A DNA stretch of 64,000 nt from Natranaeroarchaeum aerophilus. GTDB taxonomy: Archaea; Halobacteriota; Halobacteria; Halobacteriales; Natronoarchaeaceae. Of the stretch, positions 8,854 through 16,616 are shown piece by piece. The stretch spans positions 186,001 to 250,000 of the forward strand of contig NZ_JAKRVY010000003.1 in assembly GCF_023638055.1 (NCBI RefSeq). Reading direction: 5' to 3'. The translations under genes and the position numbers were made by a program. The notes beneath the pieces are model-generated. The model saw only the letters and a list, made by a program, of their open reading frames with translations, had not been told where the DNA came from and ran no database searches. Each line of letters begins with the position of its first letter. Positions within the stretch are counted from its first letter, which is position 1.

Positions 8854-9732
8854 TTACCGCCCGCTCATCTCGGCGCTGAGCTGATTCAGCTGTTCGATGC
8901 GCTTCTCGGTCGGCGGGTGCGTGCTGAACAGTTTTGCGATCGAGCCCTTCGAGATCGGGATGATGAAGAAGGCGTTCATTTCGGCCTCATCGCGCATGTC
9001 GTTGGTCGGGATCTTCTCCATCTCGCCCGAGATCGTCATCAGCGCCGAGGCCAGCGCGTCGGGCTTGCCGGTGATCGACGCCGCGCCGCGGTCGGCCGCA
9101 TACTCGCGGTAGCGGCTCAGCGCGCGGATCAGGATGTAGCTGATGATCCATACCACGAGCGAGATCAGGATGGCGACGATGATGCCGCCGCCCTGTCGGT
9201 TTCGTCCGCCGCCGAAGAACGCGCCCCACCGGACGATCATAAAGGCGAGCGTCGACAGGAACGAGGCGATGGTCATCACCATGACGTCCCGGTTCTTGAT
9301 GTGGGCGAGTTCGTGGGCGATCACGCCTTCGAGTTCGTCGTCGTTCAACTGTTTGAGGAGGCCGGTCGTCACACAGACCGCTGCGTTGCGCTGGTTCCGC
9401 CCGGTCGCGAAGGCGTTGGGAACCCTGTCGTCGGCAACCGCGACTTTCGGCTTTGGCAGGTCGGCCTGCTGTGAGAGGCGGGCGACCTGTGCGTGTAGCT
9501 GTGGGTACTCCTCCTCGCTGACCGTTTTCGCACCCATACTTTTGAGTGCCAGCTTGTCGCTGTAGAAGTACTGGATGAGAGAGAAGCCGCCGATCAGCAT
9601 GGCGGCGAGCAGTATGCTTTGTCCCTCAGTAACCACAATAATCGCCGCGAAGAAGACGATATAGAGGGCAAACAGGAGGAACATAGTGAGACCCATTCGG
9701 GCGCGGAGACCCCAGTCGGCTTTCCACTGCAT
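8854..9732 (-). CDS. htpX: zinc metalloprotease HtpX
   Basis: A 292-residue membrane-bound M48 metalloprotease that degrades misfolded membrane proteins. Two hydrophobic helices lie at the N-terminus (about 12-35 and 38-52), followed by the zinc motif HELAH (about residues 139-143) on the cytoplasmic face, then two more hydrophobic segments (about 155-200) and the downstream YREYAAD segment that supplies the third zinc ligand. The C-terminal FSTHPPTEKRIEQL is a family signature. Length matches the family. It is a single-gene unit, transcribed away from the small membrane protein at 9846. Confidence 0.93.
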   Translation of the reverse strand: MQWKADWGLRARMGLTMFLLFALYIVFFAAIIVVTEGQSILLAAMLIGGFSLIQYFYSDKLALKSMGAKTVSEEEYPQLHAQVARLSQQADLPKPKVAVADDRVPNAFATGRNQRNAAVCVTTGLLKQLNDDELEGVIAHELAHIKNRDVMVMTIASFLSTLAFMIVRWGAFFGGGRNRQGGGIIVAILISLVVWIISYILIRALSRYREYAADRGAASITGKPDALASALMTISGEMEKIPTNDMRDEAEMNAFFIIPISKGSIAKLFSTHPPTEKRIEQLNQLSAEMSGR

Positions 9733-9845
9733 ACCCGTATCTATGTGCTGGACGACATTAAGGCGTCCTACATCGACTGGCTGTTACGGTATTCGCAGGA
9801 ATCATCACCGTCACATTTTTATCAAACTATAGTCGAATAGAAATA

Positions 9846-10094
9846 ATGGGCTCGTCGGAACACAGTCAGGACAACCCCACGCGACAGGTGCTACGTGAGG
9901 AGTTGCGGAGACACCGCCGAAAGCTCCTCGCCCTCGTGCTCGGTGTGGTGGCTCTGGTCGGGGGGCTTGTCCAACTACCTGCGGTACCGTATGCTGCACC
10001 CTCCCTCGGGCTCGTCTACCTGGTCATTGGTAGTACACTGGCGATAGTCGGAGTCACTCTACTCTGGTGGTCGACGAAGCCAGTGTCATCGTGA
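9846..10094 (+). CDS. small two-helix membrane protein, unknown
   Basis: An 82-residue protein with a basic N-terminal segment (residues 10-28) and two hydrophobic helices (about 29-46 and 54-75). I do not recognise a family. A clear AT-rich box (TTTTTAT, about 9815-9821) lies 27 bp before the ATG, as expected for a leaderless haloarchaeal transcript, which supports it as a real gene. It is divergent from htpX. A membrane-accessory role is possible but nothing in the sequence is specific. Confidence 0.6.
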   Translation: MGSSEHSQDNPTRQVLREELRRHRRKLLALVLGVVALVGGLVQLPAVPYAAPSLGLVYLVIGSTLAIVGVTLLWWSTKPVSS

Positions 10095-10197
10095 ACGGGG
10101 GAACCGGGCTCCTGACTACATCACGGGAACAGTCGTTACGTAGTCTGAAACGCGCGGATTGTGCAAAATCGGCGAGGATGAGCCGCTATAGCCAGGA

Positions 10198-10581
10198 TCA
10201 GTAGCACACAGTCTGAAGGCCCTCGACGTGTTCGAAGTCGCCGTCGCAAGTAACGAGACGTGCACCATTGTGACGACACACACCCGCAATGAGCACGTCG
10301 CCGAGATTGATCGGAGTGCCAGCAGCGAGTAGTTCGGCTTCGATTGCCGCGGCCTCCCGAGCGGCCCCGTCGGTTACCGCCAGCGGCTCGATCCAGTCCA
10401 GACTGGTTGCAACTCTGTCTACTCCATCGCGACCTGCCGAGGTGGCCGCGCCGCGATACGCCTCAAACAGCGCCAGCGACGGAGCGTAAAACGGTTTGTC
10501 CCTGCGCGGTTCGAGGAACTCCTGGACTGCGGAATTGCCGTCGAGATAGTCCACGAGAAACGTGGTGTCCAGGGCGATCAC
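10198..10581 (-). CDS. VapC-type PIN domain toxin
   Basis: A 127-residue PIN-domain ribonuclease, the toxin of a type II VapBC pair. Acidic metal ligands are visible: Asp5 in MIALDTTFLVDYL, an acidic residue in the middle helix (FEAYRGA), the INLGDVLIAG aspartate near residue 97, and TCDGDFEHV near the C-terminus. The start is GTG, overlapping the antitoxin stop by 4 bp (GTGA), so toxin synthesis is coupled to antitoxin translation. These toxins cleave tRNA or rRNA; the target here is unknown. Confidence 0.88.
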   Translation of the reverse strand: MIALDTTFLVDYLDGNSAVQEFLEPRRDKPFYAPSLALFEAYRGAATSAGRDGVDRVATSLDWIEPLAVTDGAAREAAAIEAELLAAGTPINLGDVLIAGVCRHNGARLVTCDGDFEHVEGLQTVCY

Positions 10582-10802
10582 CGCGTGTCACGCTCCCGGA
10601 GATCGGCATCCAGTTCATCGCGCGTTGTGGTCACAGCCGCACGGAATCCCTCGACATCCTGCATTGCTCCGAACCCTTTCATTACATCCTTGTCACTTCC
10701 CGTAAGTCGAAGGATCGTGTCCGTAAAGCTCTCATCCTCTCGTTTATGCGCTTTCAATCGTTCGTACGCCTCCTCGGTGATCGTGAGACTTTTCGTGGCC
10801 AT
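10578..10802 (-). CDS. VapB-type antitoxin (DUF217-like)
   Basis: A 74-residue antitoxin of the archaeal VapB/DUF217 (COG1753) family. It begins MATKSLTITEEAYERLKAHK, a short N-terminal DNA-binding beta strand and helix typical of the group, and ends in an acidic tail that would wrap the PIN toxin. The frame is open further upstream, but the ATG at 10802 is chosen because conservation begins there and an inverted repeat (ACATGTAG at 10803-10810 with CTACACGT at 10819-10826) lies directly upstream. Autoregulation by the TA complex at that repeat is the likely control. Confidence 0.85.
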   Translation of the reverse strand: MATKSLTITEEAYERLKAHKREDESFTDTILRLTGSDKDVMKGFGAMQDVEGFRAAVTTTRDELDADLRERDTR

Positions 10803-10826
10803 ACATGTAGGTATACGTCTACACGT
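10803..10826 (-). promoter_or_regulatory. operator-like inverted repeat in front of vapB
   Basis: ACATGTAG and CTACACGT form a near-perfect inverted repeat (7 of 8 positions) centred on an 8-bp spacer and abutting the antitoxin start codon. Because VapBC complexes bind repeats at their own promoters, this is a good candidate autoregulatory operator. Confidence 0.5.
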
Positions 10827-10932
10827 ATTTATTCGTGAGGGAGTGATGACCGGGAGCTGACTCGTCCTCATACTGCGATATCCGATCGAACGGCTATATG
10901 ATACTCAGCGTACCGTTACATCTAACACGTAT

Positions 10933-10954
10933 CGTAACGTAGGTTCTCGTAACG
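10933..10954 (+). promoter_or_regulatory. direct repeat CGTAACG x2 abutting the antitoxin start
   Basis: Two exact CGTAACG words (10933-10939 and 10948-10954) are spaced 15 bp apart and touch the ATG at 10955. A ribbon-helix-helix antitoxin would be expected to bind such repeats, so they are a candidate operator for the second toxin-antitoxin pair. Confidence 0.45.
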
Positions 10955-11248
10955 ATGAAGACGGTCACAACGCGGATTCCCGAGGACGACGCGGAGGCAC
11001 TCGCCGAACTCGAAGCGGAGCTAACGGCCGATCGCTCGGAGGTTCTTCGGCGTCTCATCGGTGACGGACTTGCGGAGTGGAAACGCGAAAAAGCGCTGGA
11101 GGGCCTACGGAACCACGAGCTAACGCTCCGCAGTGCGGCCGAACTCGCAGAGACGAGCTACGTCGAGATGGTCACCCTCGCCGCAGAGGAGGGAGTCGAC
11201 GGGGGCTATACGACCGACGATCTCGAACGGGATCTAGAGCGTATCTGA
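10955..11248 (+). CDS. RHH / UPF0175-type antitoxin
   Basis: A 97-residue antitoxin. Residues 1-45 (MKTVTTRIPEDDAEALAELE onward) form a ribbon-helix-helix DNA-binding unit, and residues 50-97 (RNHELTLRSAAELAETSY and the EMVTLAAEEGV helix) resemble the UPF0175 helical antitoxin domain. It immediately precedes a PIN toxin gene with a 1-nt stop/start overlap. The gene probably has little or no leader because candidate operator repeats touch the start codon. It lies head to head with the neighbouring VapBC pair, sharing about 150 bp of control region. Confidence 0.85.
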   Translation: MKTVTTRIPEDDAEALAELEAELTADRSEVLRRLIGDGLAEWKREKALEGLRNHELTLRSAAELAETSYVEMVTLAAEEGVDGGYTTDDLERDLERI

Positions 11249-11757
11249 TGGTCGTGGTCGATTCATCTGCACTGATCCCACTCGCGCGAGTTGGTCGGCT
11301 CGACCTGATCAGTGCAGTATTCGAGGAGATACGGATGATCGAAGCCGTCCGCGAGGAGGTACTCGAAGCGGGCAAGCCCGGTACCGCATCGCTGAAATCG
11401 TTCCTCGACGACATCGAAATCACTGAGACGCCCGCAGACGCAGACGAGATGGCCGAGCTTGAGGGAATTACACCGGCTGACGCGGGCGTGATCATTGCTG
11501 CCAGAGATGAGGAAACGGTCCTGCTCGCAAACGACAAGGGGCTTATCGAAGTGGGCCGGACACAGGGAGTCGAGTGCTGGTGGGTGACGACGCTGCTGCT
11601 CAAGTGTACGAAAGAGGGAGTCATCGACGCCCGGGCGGCCACCGATCTGCTATATGACCTCGTGGATCGGGGGATGAATCTGCATCCGAAAGTGTATACG
11701 AAGGTCGAAACGCAGCTTCGAGAGCTCGGTGAGAGTGGGGAAGAACGCGGCGTTTAA
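11248..11757 (+). CDS. PIN domain toxin (DUF3368-like)
   Basis: A 169-residue PIN-like ribonuclease partnered with the preceding antitoxin. It begins MVVVDSSALIPLARVGRLDL with Asp5 as the first metal ligand, has conserved acidic positions in the middle (ITPADAGVIIAARDEE near residues 78-93) and a LLANDKGL segment near residue 96, as in DUF3368-type PIN toxins that pair with UPF0175 antitoxins. The frame stays open upstream through the antitoxin gene, but the ATG at 11248 is the sensible start because it overlaps the antitoxin stop by one base and begins the PIN fold. The cellular target is unknown. Confidence 0.85.
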   Translation: MVVVDSSALIPLARVGRLDLISAVFEEIRMIEAVREEVLEAGKPGTASLKSFLDDIEITETPADADEMAELEGITPADAGVIIAARDEETVLLANDKGLIEVGRTQGVECWWVTTLLLKCTKEGVIDARAATDLLYDLVDRGMNLHPKVYTKVETQLRELGESGEERGV

Positions 11758-11783
11758 ACGACATCCCGCCGTACGATCGGTCC

Positions 11784-12914
11784 ATGACCGATTCTCGTGC
11801 CTTCTGCCCGCGCTGTGGCGACTCGATCGAGACGCCACTTGACGTCCGCGAGGCCCGCCGCGGCGACGCCGCCCTCTGTGATGACTGCTACTTTGAGGAG
11901 TTCGAACTGATCAACGCGCCCGACCGCGTGCAGGTCCTGGTCTGTGCGACCTGCGGGGCGGTCCACCGCGGTAACCGCTGGATCGACATCGGCGCGGAGG
12001 ACTACACCGACGTCGCCATCGACGAGGTAACCGAAGCCCTCGCCGTGCATATCGATGTCGACGAGTTCTCCTGGCAGGTCGAGCCCGAGCAGGTCGACGA
12101 GACGACGATCCGGATGCACTGTTACTTTACTGGGCTCGTCGGCGAGGAACCGGTCGAGGAACAGGTCACTGTCCCAGTGAAAATCTCCCGCCAGACCTGC
12201 CAGCGCTGCGGGCGTATCTCGGGCGATTACTACGCCAGCATCGTCCAACTGCGCGGGGTCGATCGGACGCCGACTGCCGAGGAGATCAGCCGGACGAAAG
12301 AGATCGCCAACGAGGTCGTCGCGGAGATGGAGGCGACGGGCGACCGGGACGCCTTCGTCACCGAGATGACCGAGAACGACGACGGGCTGAACATCCGCCT
12401 GTCGACGAACAAGATCGGGATGAAGGTCTCCCAGCGCGTCGTCGACGAGTTCGGCGGACACTTCACCGACGCCGAGACGCTCGTCACCGAGGATTCGGAC
12501 GGCAACGAGGTGTATCGCGTGACCTACGCGATCCGCCTCCCTCCCTATCGGCCGGGCCACGTCATCGACCCGAAAGAGGACGACGAGGGACCGGTACTCG
12601 TCACCAGCGCCCGCGGCAACCTCAAGGGGACCTACCTCACCACCGGCGAGCGCTACGAGGCGTCCTACGAGGACGGCGACTCCCCCGACGCCCGCCGACT
12701 CGGCAGCATCGAGGACGGAGAGGAAACCACCCTCGTGACGGTCGAGGACGACCACGCGGTACAGGTGCTCGACCCCGAAACCTATCGCGCGAATACGATT
12801 TCCCGGCCTGACTACCTCGATCCGGACGCCGAGACGGTGATAGTACTGAAAAGCCGGGCCGGACTGCACGTCCTGCCGGAGGACGGACGGGGGCGACAGA
12901 CTGCCGATGAGTGA
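11784..12914 (+). CDS. nmd3: NMD3 homologue (60S export / ribosome-associated protein)
   Basis: A 376-residue archaeal relative of eukaryotic NMD3, the adaptor of large-subunit export. In archaea, which lack a nucleus, it is thought to act in large-subunit maturation or quality control. The sequence shows the zinc-binding N-terminus: CPRCG (residues 8-12), CDDCY (about 32-36), CATCG (about 54-58) and CQRCGR (about 140-145). The C-terminal part (from about 250) contains OB-like beta strands. It overlaps the following Trm5/Taw2-like gene by 8 bp, forming a translation-related operon. An AT-rich box near 11752 fits a promoter about 30 bp upstream. Confidence 0.9.
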   Translation: MTDSRAFCPRCGDSIETPLDVREARRGDAALCDDCYFEEFELINAPDRVQVLVCATCGAVHRGNRWIDIGAEDYTDVAIDEVTEALAVHIDVDEFSWQVEPEQVDETTIRMHCYFTGLVGEEPVEEQVTVPVKISRQTCQRCGRISGDYYASIVQLRGVDRTPTAEEISRTKEIANEVVAEMEATGDRDAFVTEMTENDDGLNIRLSTNKIGMKVSQRVVDEFGGHFTDAETLVTEDSDGNEVYRVTYAIRLPPYRPGHVIDPKEDDEGPVLVTSARGNLKGTYLTTGERYEASYEDGDSPDARRLGSIEDGEETTLVTVEDDHAVQVLDPETYRANTISRPDYLDPDAETVIVLKSRAGLHVLPEDGRGRQTADE

Positions 12915-14004
12915 AGACGCTCCGCCAAACGACCTTGCCGCCCTCGTCGAGAAACCCAGTGCCGAGGCGGCGATCGACTCCCTGCAGGCGGAGGGCGTGT
13001 ACGATGCCGACCGGAAGGTCACGGAACACGACGATGGTACTGTCGCGCTTCCGGTGACTGGGCCACCGCAGGAAACGAACGTGCTCGACGTGATGCGCCA
13101 GACGGACCCGGAGTTGCGCGCACCCGAACTCAACGACCTGCTCGCAGACCGGGGCTGGACCGACGAGGAACTCGCCCTCGCGCCGTCGTCGTGGGCGGTG
13201 ATCGGCAGCGTCCTGACAGTACGTCTCAACGGGGACTGCCCCCGCGAAGAGGAGGTCGGGGAAGCACTCCTCGAACTCCACGGCGAGGCAGACACCGTGC
13301 TCGCTGACGGCGGCGTCTCGGGCATCCACCGCGAGCCCACCGGCCGTGTAATCGCGGGGATCGGCGAGACGGAGACGATCCACACCGAACACGGGACGCG
13401 CTACGCGCTCGATCTCGCGGAGGTGATGTTCTCGCCGGGCAACAAGGCCGAGCGCGCCCGGATGGGTAGCGTTGTTGCGGGCAATGACGGTCCCGAACCG
13501 GAGACCGACAACGACGGCCCCGAGCGTGTCTTCGACATGTTCGCCGGGATCGGCTACTTCACGCTCCCGATGGCCCGCGCCGGCGCACAGGTCACCGCGG
13601 CGGAGATCAACCCCACCGCCTACCGCTTCCTGATCGAGAACGCCGTGCTCAACGACGTGACGGCGAACGTCGAGGCCTATCGCGCTGACTGCCGGGACGT
13701 CGACGTCTCGGACGTGGATCGCGTCGTAATGGGCTACTACGGCGTCGAGACCGAGGACGAGGATGGATCGCGCTCGCTGGAAGCCCACGAGTTCCTCGAT
13801 ACCGCATTCGATGCCGTCGCGCCCGGCGGGATCGTCCACGTCCACGCGGCGACGCCCGACTCACGGCTCTGGGACCGGCCGATCGGGCGGATCGAGGACG
13901 CCGCGGGGCGGGCCGGACGTGACGTCAAGATCGTCGAAAAGCGACGCGTCAAGAGCCACTCGGAAGGCGTCTGGCACGTCGTCTGTGACGTGCGGGTCCG
14001 GTAG
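12907..14004 (+). CDS. Trm5/Taw2-family tRNA-modifying SAM enzyme
   Basis: A 365-residue class I SAM-dependent enzyme of the Trm5/TYW2 family acting on position 37 of tRNA-Phe and related tRNAs. The SAM motif FDMFAGIGYFTLPMARAG is at about residues 211-228 and AAEINPTAYRFL at about 231-242. Where Trm5 methyltransferases carry a Asn-Leu-Pro type motif, this protein has VVMGYYGVE (about 275-283). That change favours Taw2 (the aminocarboxypropyl transferase of wyosine synthesis) over Trm5, but the assignment is inference. It overlaps nmd3 by 8 bp and abuts the 3' end of the cupin gene convergently. Confidence 0.75.
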   Translation: MSEDAPPNDLAALVEKPSAEAAIDSLQAEGVYDADRKVTEHDDGTVALPVTGPPQETNVLDVMRQTDPELRAPELNDLLADRGWTDEELALAPSSWAVIGSVLTVRLNGDCPREEEVGEALLELHGEADTVLADGGVSGIHREPTGRVIAGIGETETIHTEHGTRYALDLAEVMFSPGNKAERARMGSVVAGNDGPEPETDNDGPERVFDMFAGIGYFTLPMARAGAQVTAAEINPTAYRFLIENAVLNDVTANVEAYRADCRDVDVSDVDRVVMGYYGVETEDEDGSRSLEAHEFLDTAFDAVAPGGIVHVHAATPDSRLWDRPIGRIEDAAGRAGRDVKIVEKRRVKSHSEGVWHVVCDVRVR

Positions 14005-14476
14005 CTACTCGTCCCAGTACTCAACATCGTCGTCCAGCTCGTAGTAGCCGTGCAGCGACCGCTCCTCGTCCGCCGGGGGGTGACCCGACGAAGACGCCGA
14101 AGCGGCCCGTCTCGGGATAGATCGTGACGTCCGGTTCGGTCATCGTCGAGAGCATCAGATAGCGGAGCGTCCCGTCGCCGTCGTTGACGATCCGGTGACC
14201 GCCGCGCTCGTCCGCCGGAAACGTCACGAAGTCGCCGGACTGGAGCGGTTCAAGCCCGCCCTCGCGTTTGAGTTGCCCGCTCCCGGAGAGCACGTAGAGT
14301 GCTTCCTCGTTTGCGGTATGGTAGTGATACGGCCACGACCGGCTTCCCGGGGCTAGTTCGTAGAGGCTACAGCCCAGACGCTGGCTTCCGACCGCACCCG
14401 ATAGCTCCTTGCGCCGGAACTGGGCATCGCCGCGGTCGTACTCGGTCCAGTCGAGGTCCGACTCGTTGATTTTCAT
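14005..14476 (-). pseudogene. cupin-domain protein gene with a frameshift in its last quarter
   Basis: A small cupin (single beta-barrel) protein. The intact part has the cupin motifs: HYHTANEEALYVLSG (about residues 50-64) and the later GDFVTFPADERGGHRIVNDG. In the uninterrupted frame the protein would run 151 aa with an atypical basic tail. Shifting frame by one base in the run of six G (14075-14080, plus strand) restores a normal acidic end, PPADEERSLHGYYELDDDV to WDE, and a stop at 14005-14007 directly abutting the opposing gene. So either the chromosome carries a real frameshift or the homopolymer was miscalled. Cupins of this kind often bind a metal or a sugar; the substrate is unknown. 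Confidence 0.8.
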
Positions 14477-14598
14477 GCCAGAATCATCGCGATCCAGTTA
14501 CTTGTGTCTGTACTGACTGCTCGGTAACACTCGTGTTACGTAGTGGCTCCACTGTCGCCAAACGCATTTAATGGTTTCAGAACGAACCAAGTAACGTA

Positions 14599-14670
14599 AT
14601 GAAACTAACTTCCCGACCCGCACTACAGCGCGTATCGACGACAACCAACACGACGACGGAGGGGATCTAA
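14599..14670 (+). other. possible 23-codon leader ORF before the NmrA gene
   Basis: An ATG directly following AAGTAACGTA opens a 23-codon reading frame (MKLTSRPALQ start) that stops one base before the ATG of the NmrA-family gene. A GGAGGGG sequence (14658-14664) inside its end sits 7 nt before the downstream ATG. It may be a translated leader, or a chance ORF in the 5' leader. I see no known family. Confidence 0.3.
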
Positions 14671-14671
14671 A

Positions 14672-15571
14672 ATGACGAGCGTACTCGTCACCGGCGCGAC
14701 CGGCAATCAGGGCGGTGCAGTGGTCGACCACCTGCTCGCGTCCGACACCGAGTTCGACGTGCTCGGCCTGACACGCGACGCTGACAGCGACGCCGCGACG
14801 GCACTCTCGGAACGTGGCGTCGCGATGGTCGAAGGGGACCTGAACGAGCCCAACTCGTTCCGTCAGCACGTCGCCGCGGCCGACGCCGTCTTCGCGGTCA
14901 CGAACTTCTGGACCCAGGGCTACGACGCCCAGGTCCAGCAGGGCAAGAACCTCGCGGACGTTGCCAGCGAGGAGGGCGTCGAACAGTTCGTCTTCAGCGG
15001 CGTCGGCAGCCATCACAAGGATACTGGCATTCCCCACTTCGATTCCGCAGACGAAATCGAGACCTATGCACAGGAGCTCGATCTCCCGCTGACGACGCTT
15101 CAGCCCGTGTTCTTCTTCCAGAACCTCGAAGCGTTCGTCGAGGATATCGTCGAAGACGAGACACTCGCACTCCCGCTTGCCGAGGGCGTCCCGCTCCAGA
15201 TGGTCGACGTCGACGACGTCGGCCACGCCGCCGCAGTGGCCTTCGAGCGCCCGGACGAGTTCGTCGACGAGCGCATCGACCTCGCGGGCGACGAGCTGAC
15301 GCTCGCCGAGACCGCCGCCGTCATCTCCGAGGTGACCGGCCTCGACGTCGAACCGTATCACGTCCCGATCGAGGACGCCTACGAGAGCTTCGGCGAGGAG
15401 TTCACCGTCATGTGCGAGTGGTTCAACGAGGTCGGCTACGAGGCCGACATTGATGCCCTGTCCGGACGCTTCGGCTTCGAGTTCACCACGCTTCCGGAGT
15501 ACCTCCGCGAAAACGGCTGGGAAGACAAAGAGGGCATGGCGTCGGTTCCGGGCTGGGTCAAAGCGCTGTAG
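14672..15571 (+). CDS. NmrA-family NAD(P)-binding protein
   Basis: A 299-residue atypical short-chain dehydrogenase of the NmrA/HSCARG type. The dinucleotide-binding motif TGATGNQGG is at residues 7-15, followed by a TRD segment (about residues 35-37) that contacts NADP phosphate. The canonical Tyr-x-x-x-Lys pair is not evident, as is usual for NmrA-like sensors, so it may act as an NADP redox sensor instead of an enzyme; some relatives are quinone or isoflavone-type reductases. A strong ribosome-binding sequence GGAGGGG lies 7 nt before the ATG, which is unusual among largely leaderless haloarchaeal genes and supports this start. Confidence 0.85.
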   Translation: MTSVLVTGATGNQGGAVVDHLLASDTEFDVLGLTRDADSDAATALSERGVAMVEGDLNEPNSFRQHVAAADAVFAVTNFWTQGYDAQVQQGKNLADVASEEGVEQFVFSGVGSHHKDTGIPHFDSADEIETYAQELDLPLTTLQPVFFFQNLEAFVEDIVEDETLALPLAEGVPLQMVDVDDVGHAAAVAFERPDEFVDERIDLAGDELTLAETAAVISEVTGLDVEPYHVPIEDAYESFGEEFTVMCEWFNEVGYEADIDALSGRFGFEFTTLPEYLRENGWEDKEGMASVPGWVKAL

Positions 15572-15707
15572 AGCGCCGACTGACTCGCTTCGCTGCACGG
15601 GCTGTGAGTTCCCTTCCTCGAATCTATTTTGACAGATTACAATGAGTTCCACTGGGAGAGACACACAGACCAGCAGAATTATTTCAAGCTACGAAGTACG
15701 TTAGAAT

Positions 15708-15896
15708 ATGTCCGACAACGAGTTTGGTCAATTTTTTATTTCGGTCGTTGTTTTCACTATGATTGGATTCATGCTTGCCATGCTGCTCAGTCCCCCAGAT
15801 CCATTTACGCAGATCATCGCAATTATAACACTTCTACCGGTTATTCTGGCAGCCTCCTACGTCCTCACATACAGAATCGGGTATCGATGGACATAG
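15708..15896 (+). CDS. small two-helix membrane protein
   Basis: A 62-residue hydrophobic protein with two predicted helices (about residues 8-28 and 32-54) joined by a short PPDP turn and ending in basic residues. It resembles the many small haloarchaeal membrane proteins with no assigned function. Its base composition is AT-richer than its neighbours and it lies 11 bp from the duplicated tRNA-Leu 3' end, so it may have arrived with the element that used that tRNA as attachment site. Confidence 0.6.
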   Translation: MSDNEFGQFFISVVVFTMIGFMLAMLLSPPDPFTQIIAIITLLPVILAASYVLTYRIGYRWT

Positions 15897-15906
15897 ACGC
15901 GGAAAC

Positions 15907-16026
15907 TGCGAGGGCTGGGATTCGAACACGTCGAGACGGTCGCTCACATTCGTTCGCGCTGCGACTCGTCTGCTCGAATCCCATTGGTAGATTTTCACGG
16001 CTCTCCCGTACGGTCGAGCCGGAAAA
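15907..16026 (-). repeat. tRNA-Leu 3'-end duplication with T-arm palindrome
   Basis: Bases 15907-15927 are identical to 16027-16047, the 3' end and T-arm of the tRNA-Leu gene, at a distance of 120 bp. Within the spacer, TCGAATCCCA (15974-15983) is the exact reverse complement of TGGGATTCGA (15916-15925), so the spacer can form a hairpin whose stem is tRNA T-arm sequence. The inner part adds AGACG/CGTCT and a GCGAACGAATGTGAGCG-like core on the minus strand. Such duplications mark attachment sites of integrated elements; the palindrome is not explained by integration alone. Confidence 0.75.
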
Positions 16027-16111
16027 TGCGAGGGCTGGGATTCGAACCCAGGAACTCCTACGAGAGCGGGTCTTAAGCCCGCCGCCTTTGGCCTGGCTCA
16101 GCCACCCTCGC
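16027..16111 (-). tRNA. tRNA-Leu (anticodon TAA)
   Basis: An 85-nt tRNA with a long variable arm. The acceptor stem GCGAGGG pairs with CCCTCGC, followed by discriminator A at 16027. The anticodon loop CTTAAGA gives TAA, decoding UUA. The T-arm has the canonical GGTTCGAATCC core. The extra arm (CTCGTAGGAG region) identifies it as a class II leucine tRNA. CCA is not encoded. No intron is visible. Confidence 0.95.
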
Positions 16112-16165
16112 GCAGGATGCACTCGTCGGTACTGCCCACTATGACAAGTGGGTTTCGTTCAGCAC

Positions 16166-16510
16166 TCACCGCTCCAGACTGAACGTCCCATCGCCGTGGG
16201 GATCCGGTGCGACCTCCTCGTCGGTGCGGCGGTCGATAACGTAGATACAGCCAGCACCCTTGTTGGCGGGACAGACCTCCGCAGCACGGATGTTTTCGTC
16301 GAGGTCGTCCTCGTCGATGTAGTACGATCGGGGCTTTGCCATCCCGCTTTTGATGTCCATCTCCCAGTTTTTTGCTACCTCGGCACACTTTCCGGCACCG
16401 AAACACGCGCTGGCGTCGAAGATGATCTTGTACGGCTTCTCCTCGATCGGTGGCGCGTCGCTGTCCCCGAACGTGGACGGATCCTGCAGTTCGGCGTCGA
16501 GATCGCTCAT
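16166..16510 (-). CDS. ferredoxin with a C-x2-A-x2-C cluster motif
   Basis: A 114-residue acidic, soluble electron carrier. Four cysteines are seen: CFGAGKC (about residues 36-42), CPANKGAGC (about 80-88). In ordinary [4Fe-4S] ferredoxins the first motif is C-x2-C-x2-C followed by a distant C-P; here the middle cysteine is replaced by Ala, a pattern seen in [3Fe-4S] ferredoxins. The cluster type is therefore inferred, not certain, because the extra Cys at the end of the second motif might contribute. It stands alone between tRNA-Leu and a membrane protein gene; the partner enzyme is not identifiable. Confidence 0.8.
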   Translation of the reverse strand: MSDLDAELQDPSTFGDSDAPPIEEKPYKIIFDASACFGAGKCAEVAKNWEMDIKSGMAKPRSYYIDEDDLDENIRAAEVCPANKGAGCIYVIDRRTDEEVAPDPHGDGTFSLER

Positions 16511-16616
16511 TACCCGACCGAAGGAACCCCACGGTCTTTCGGTTTACGATCGACTTCCCAAAGGAGCGGGCACCGACCGAAAAGAGTTTACTTACCAACA
16601 TGAACTGGGTTAGTGT

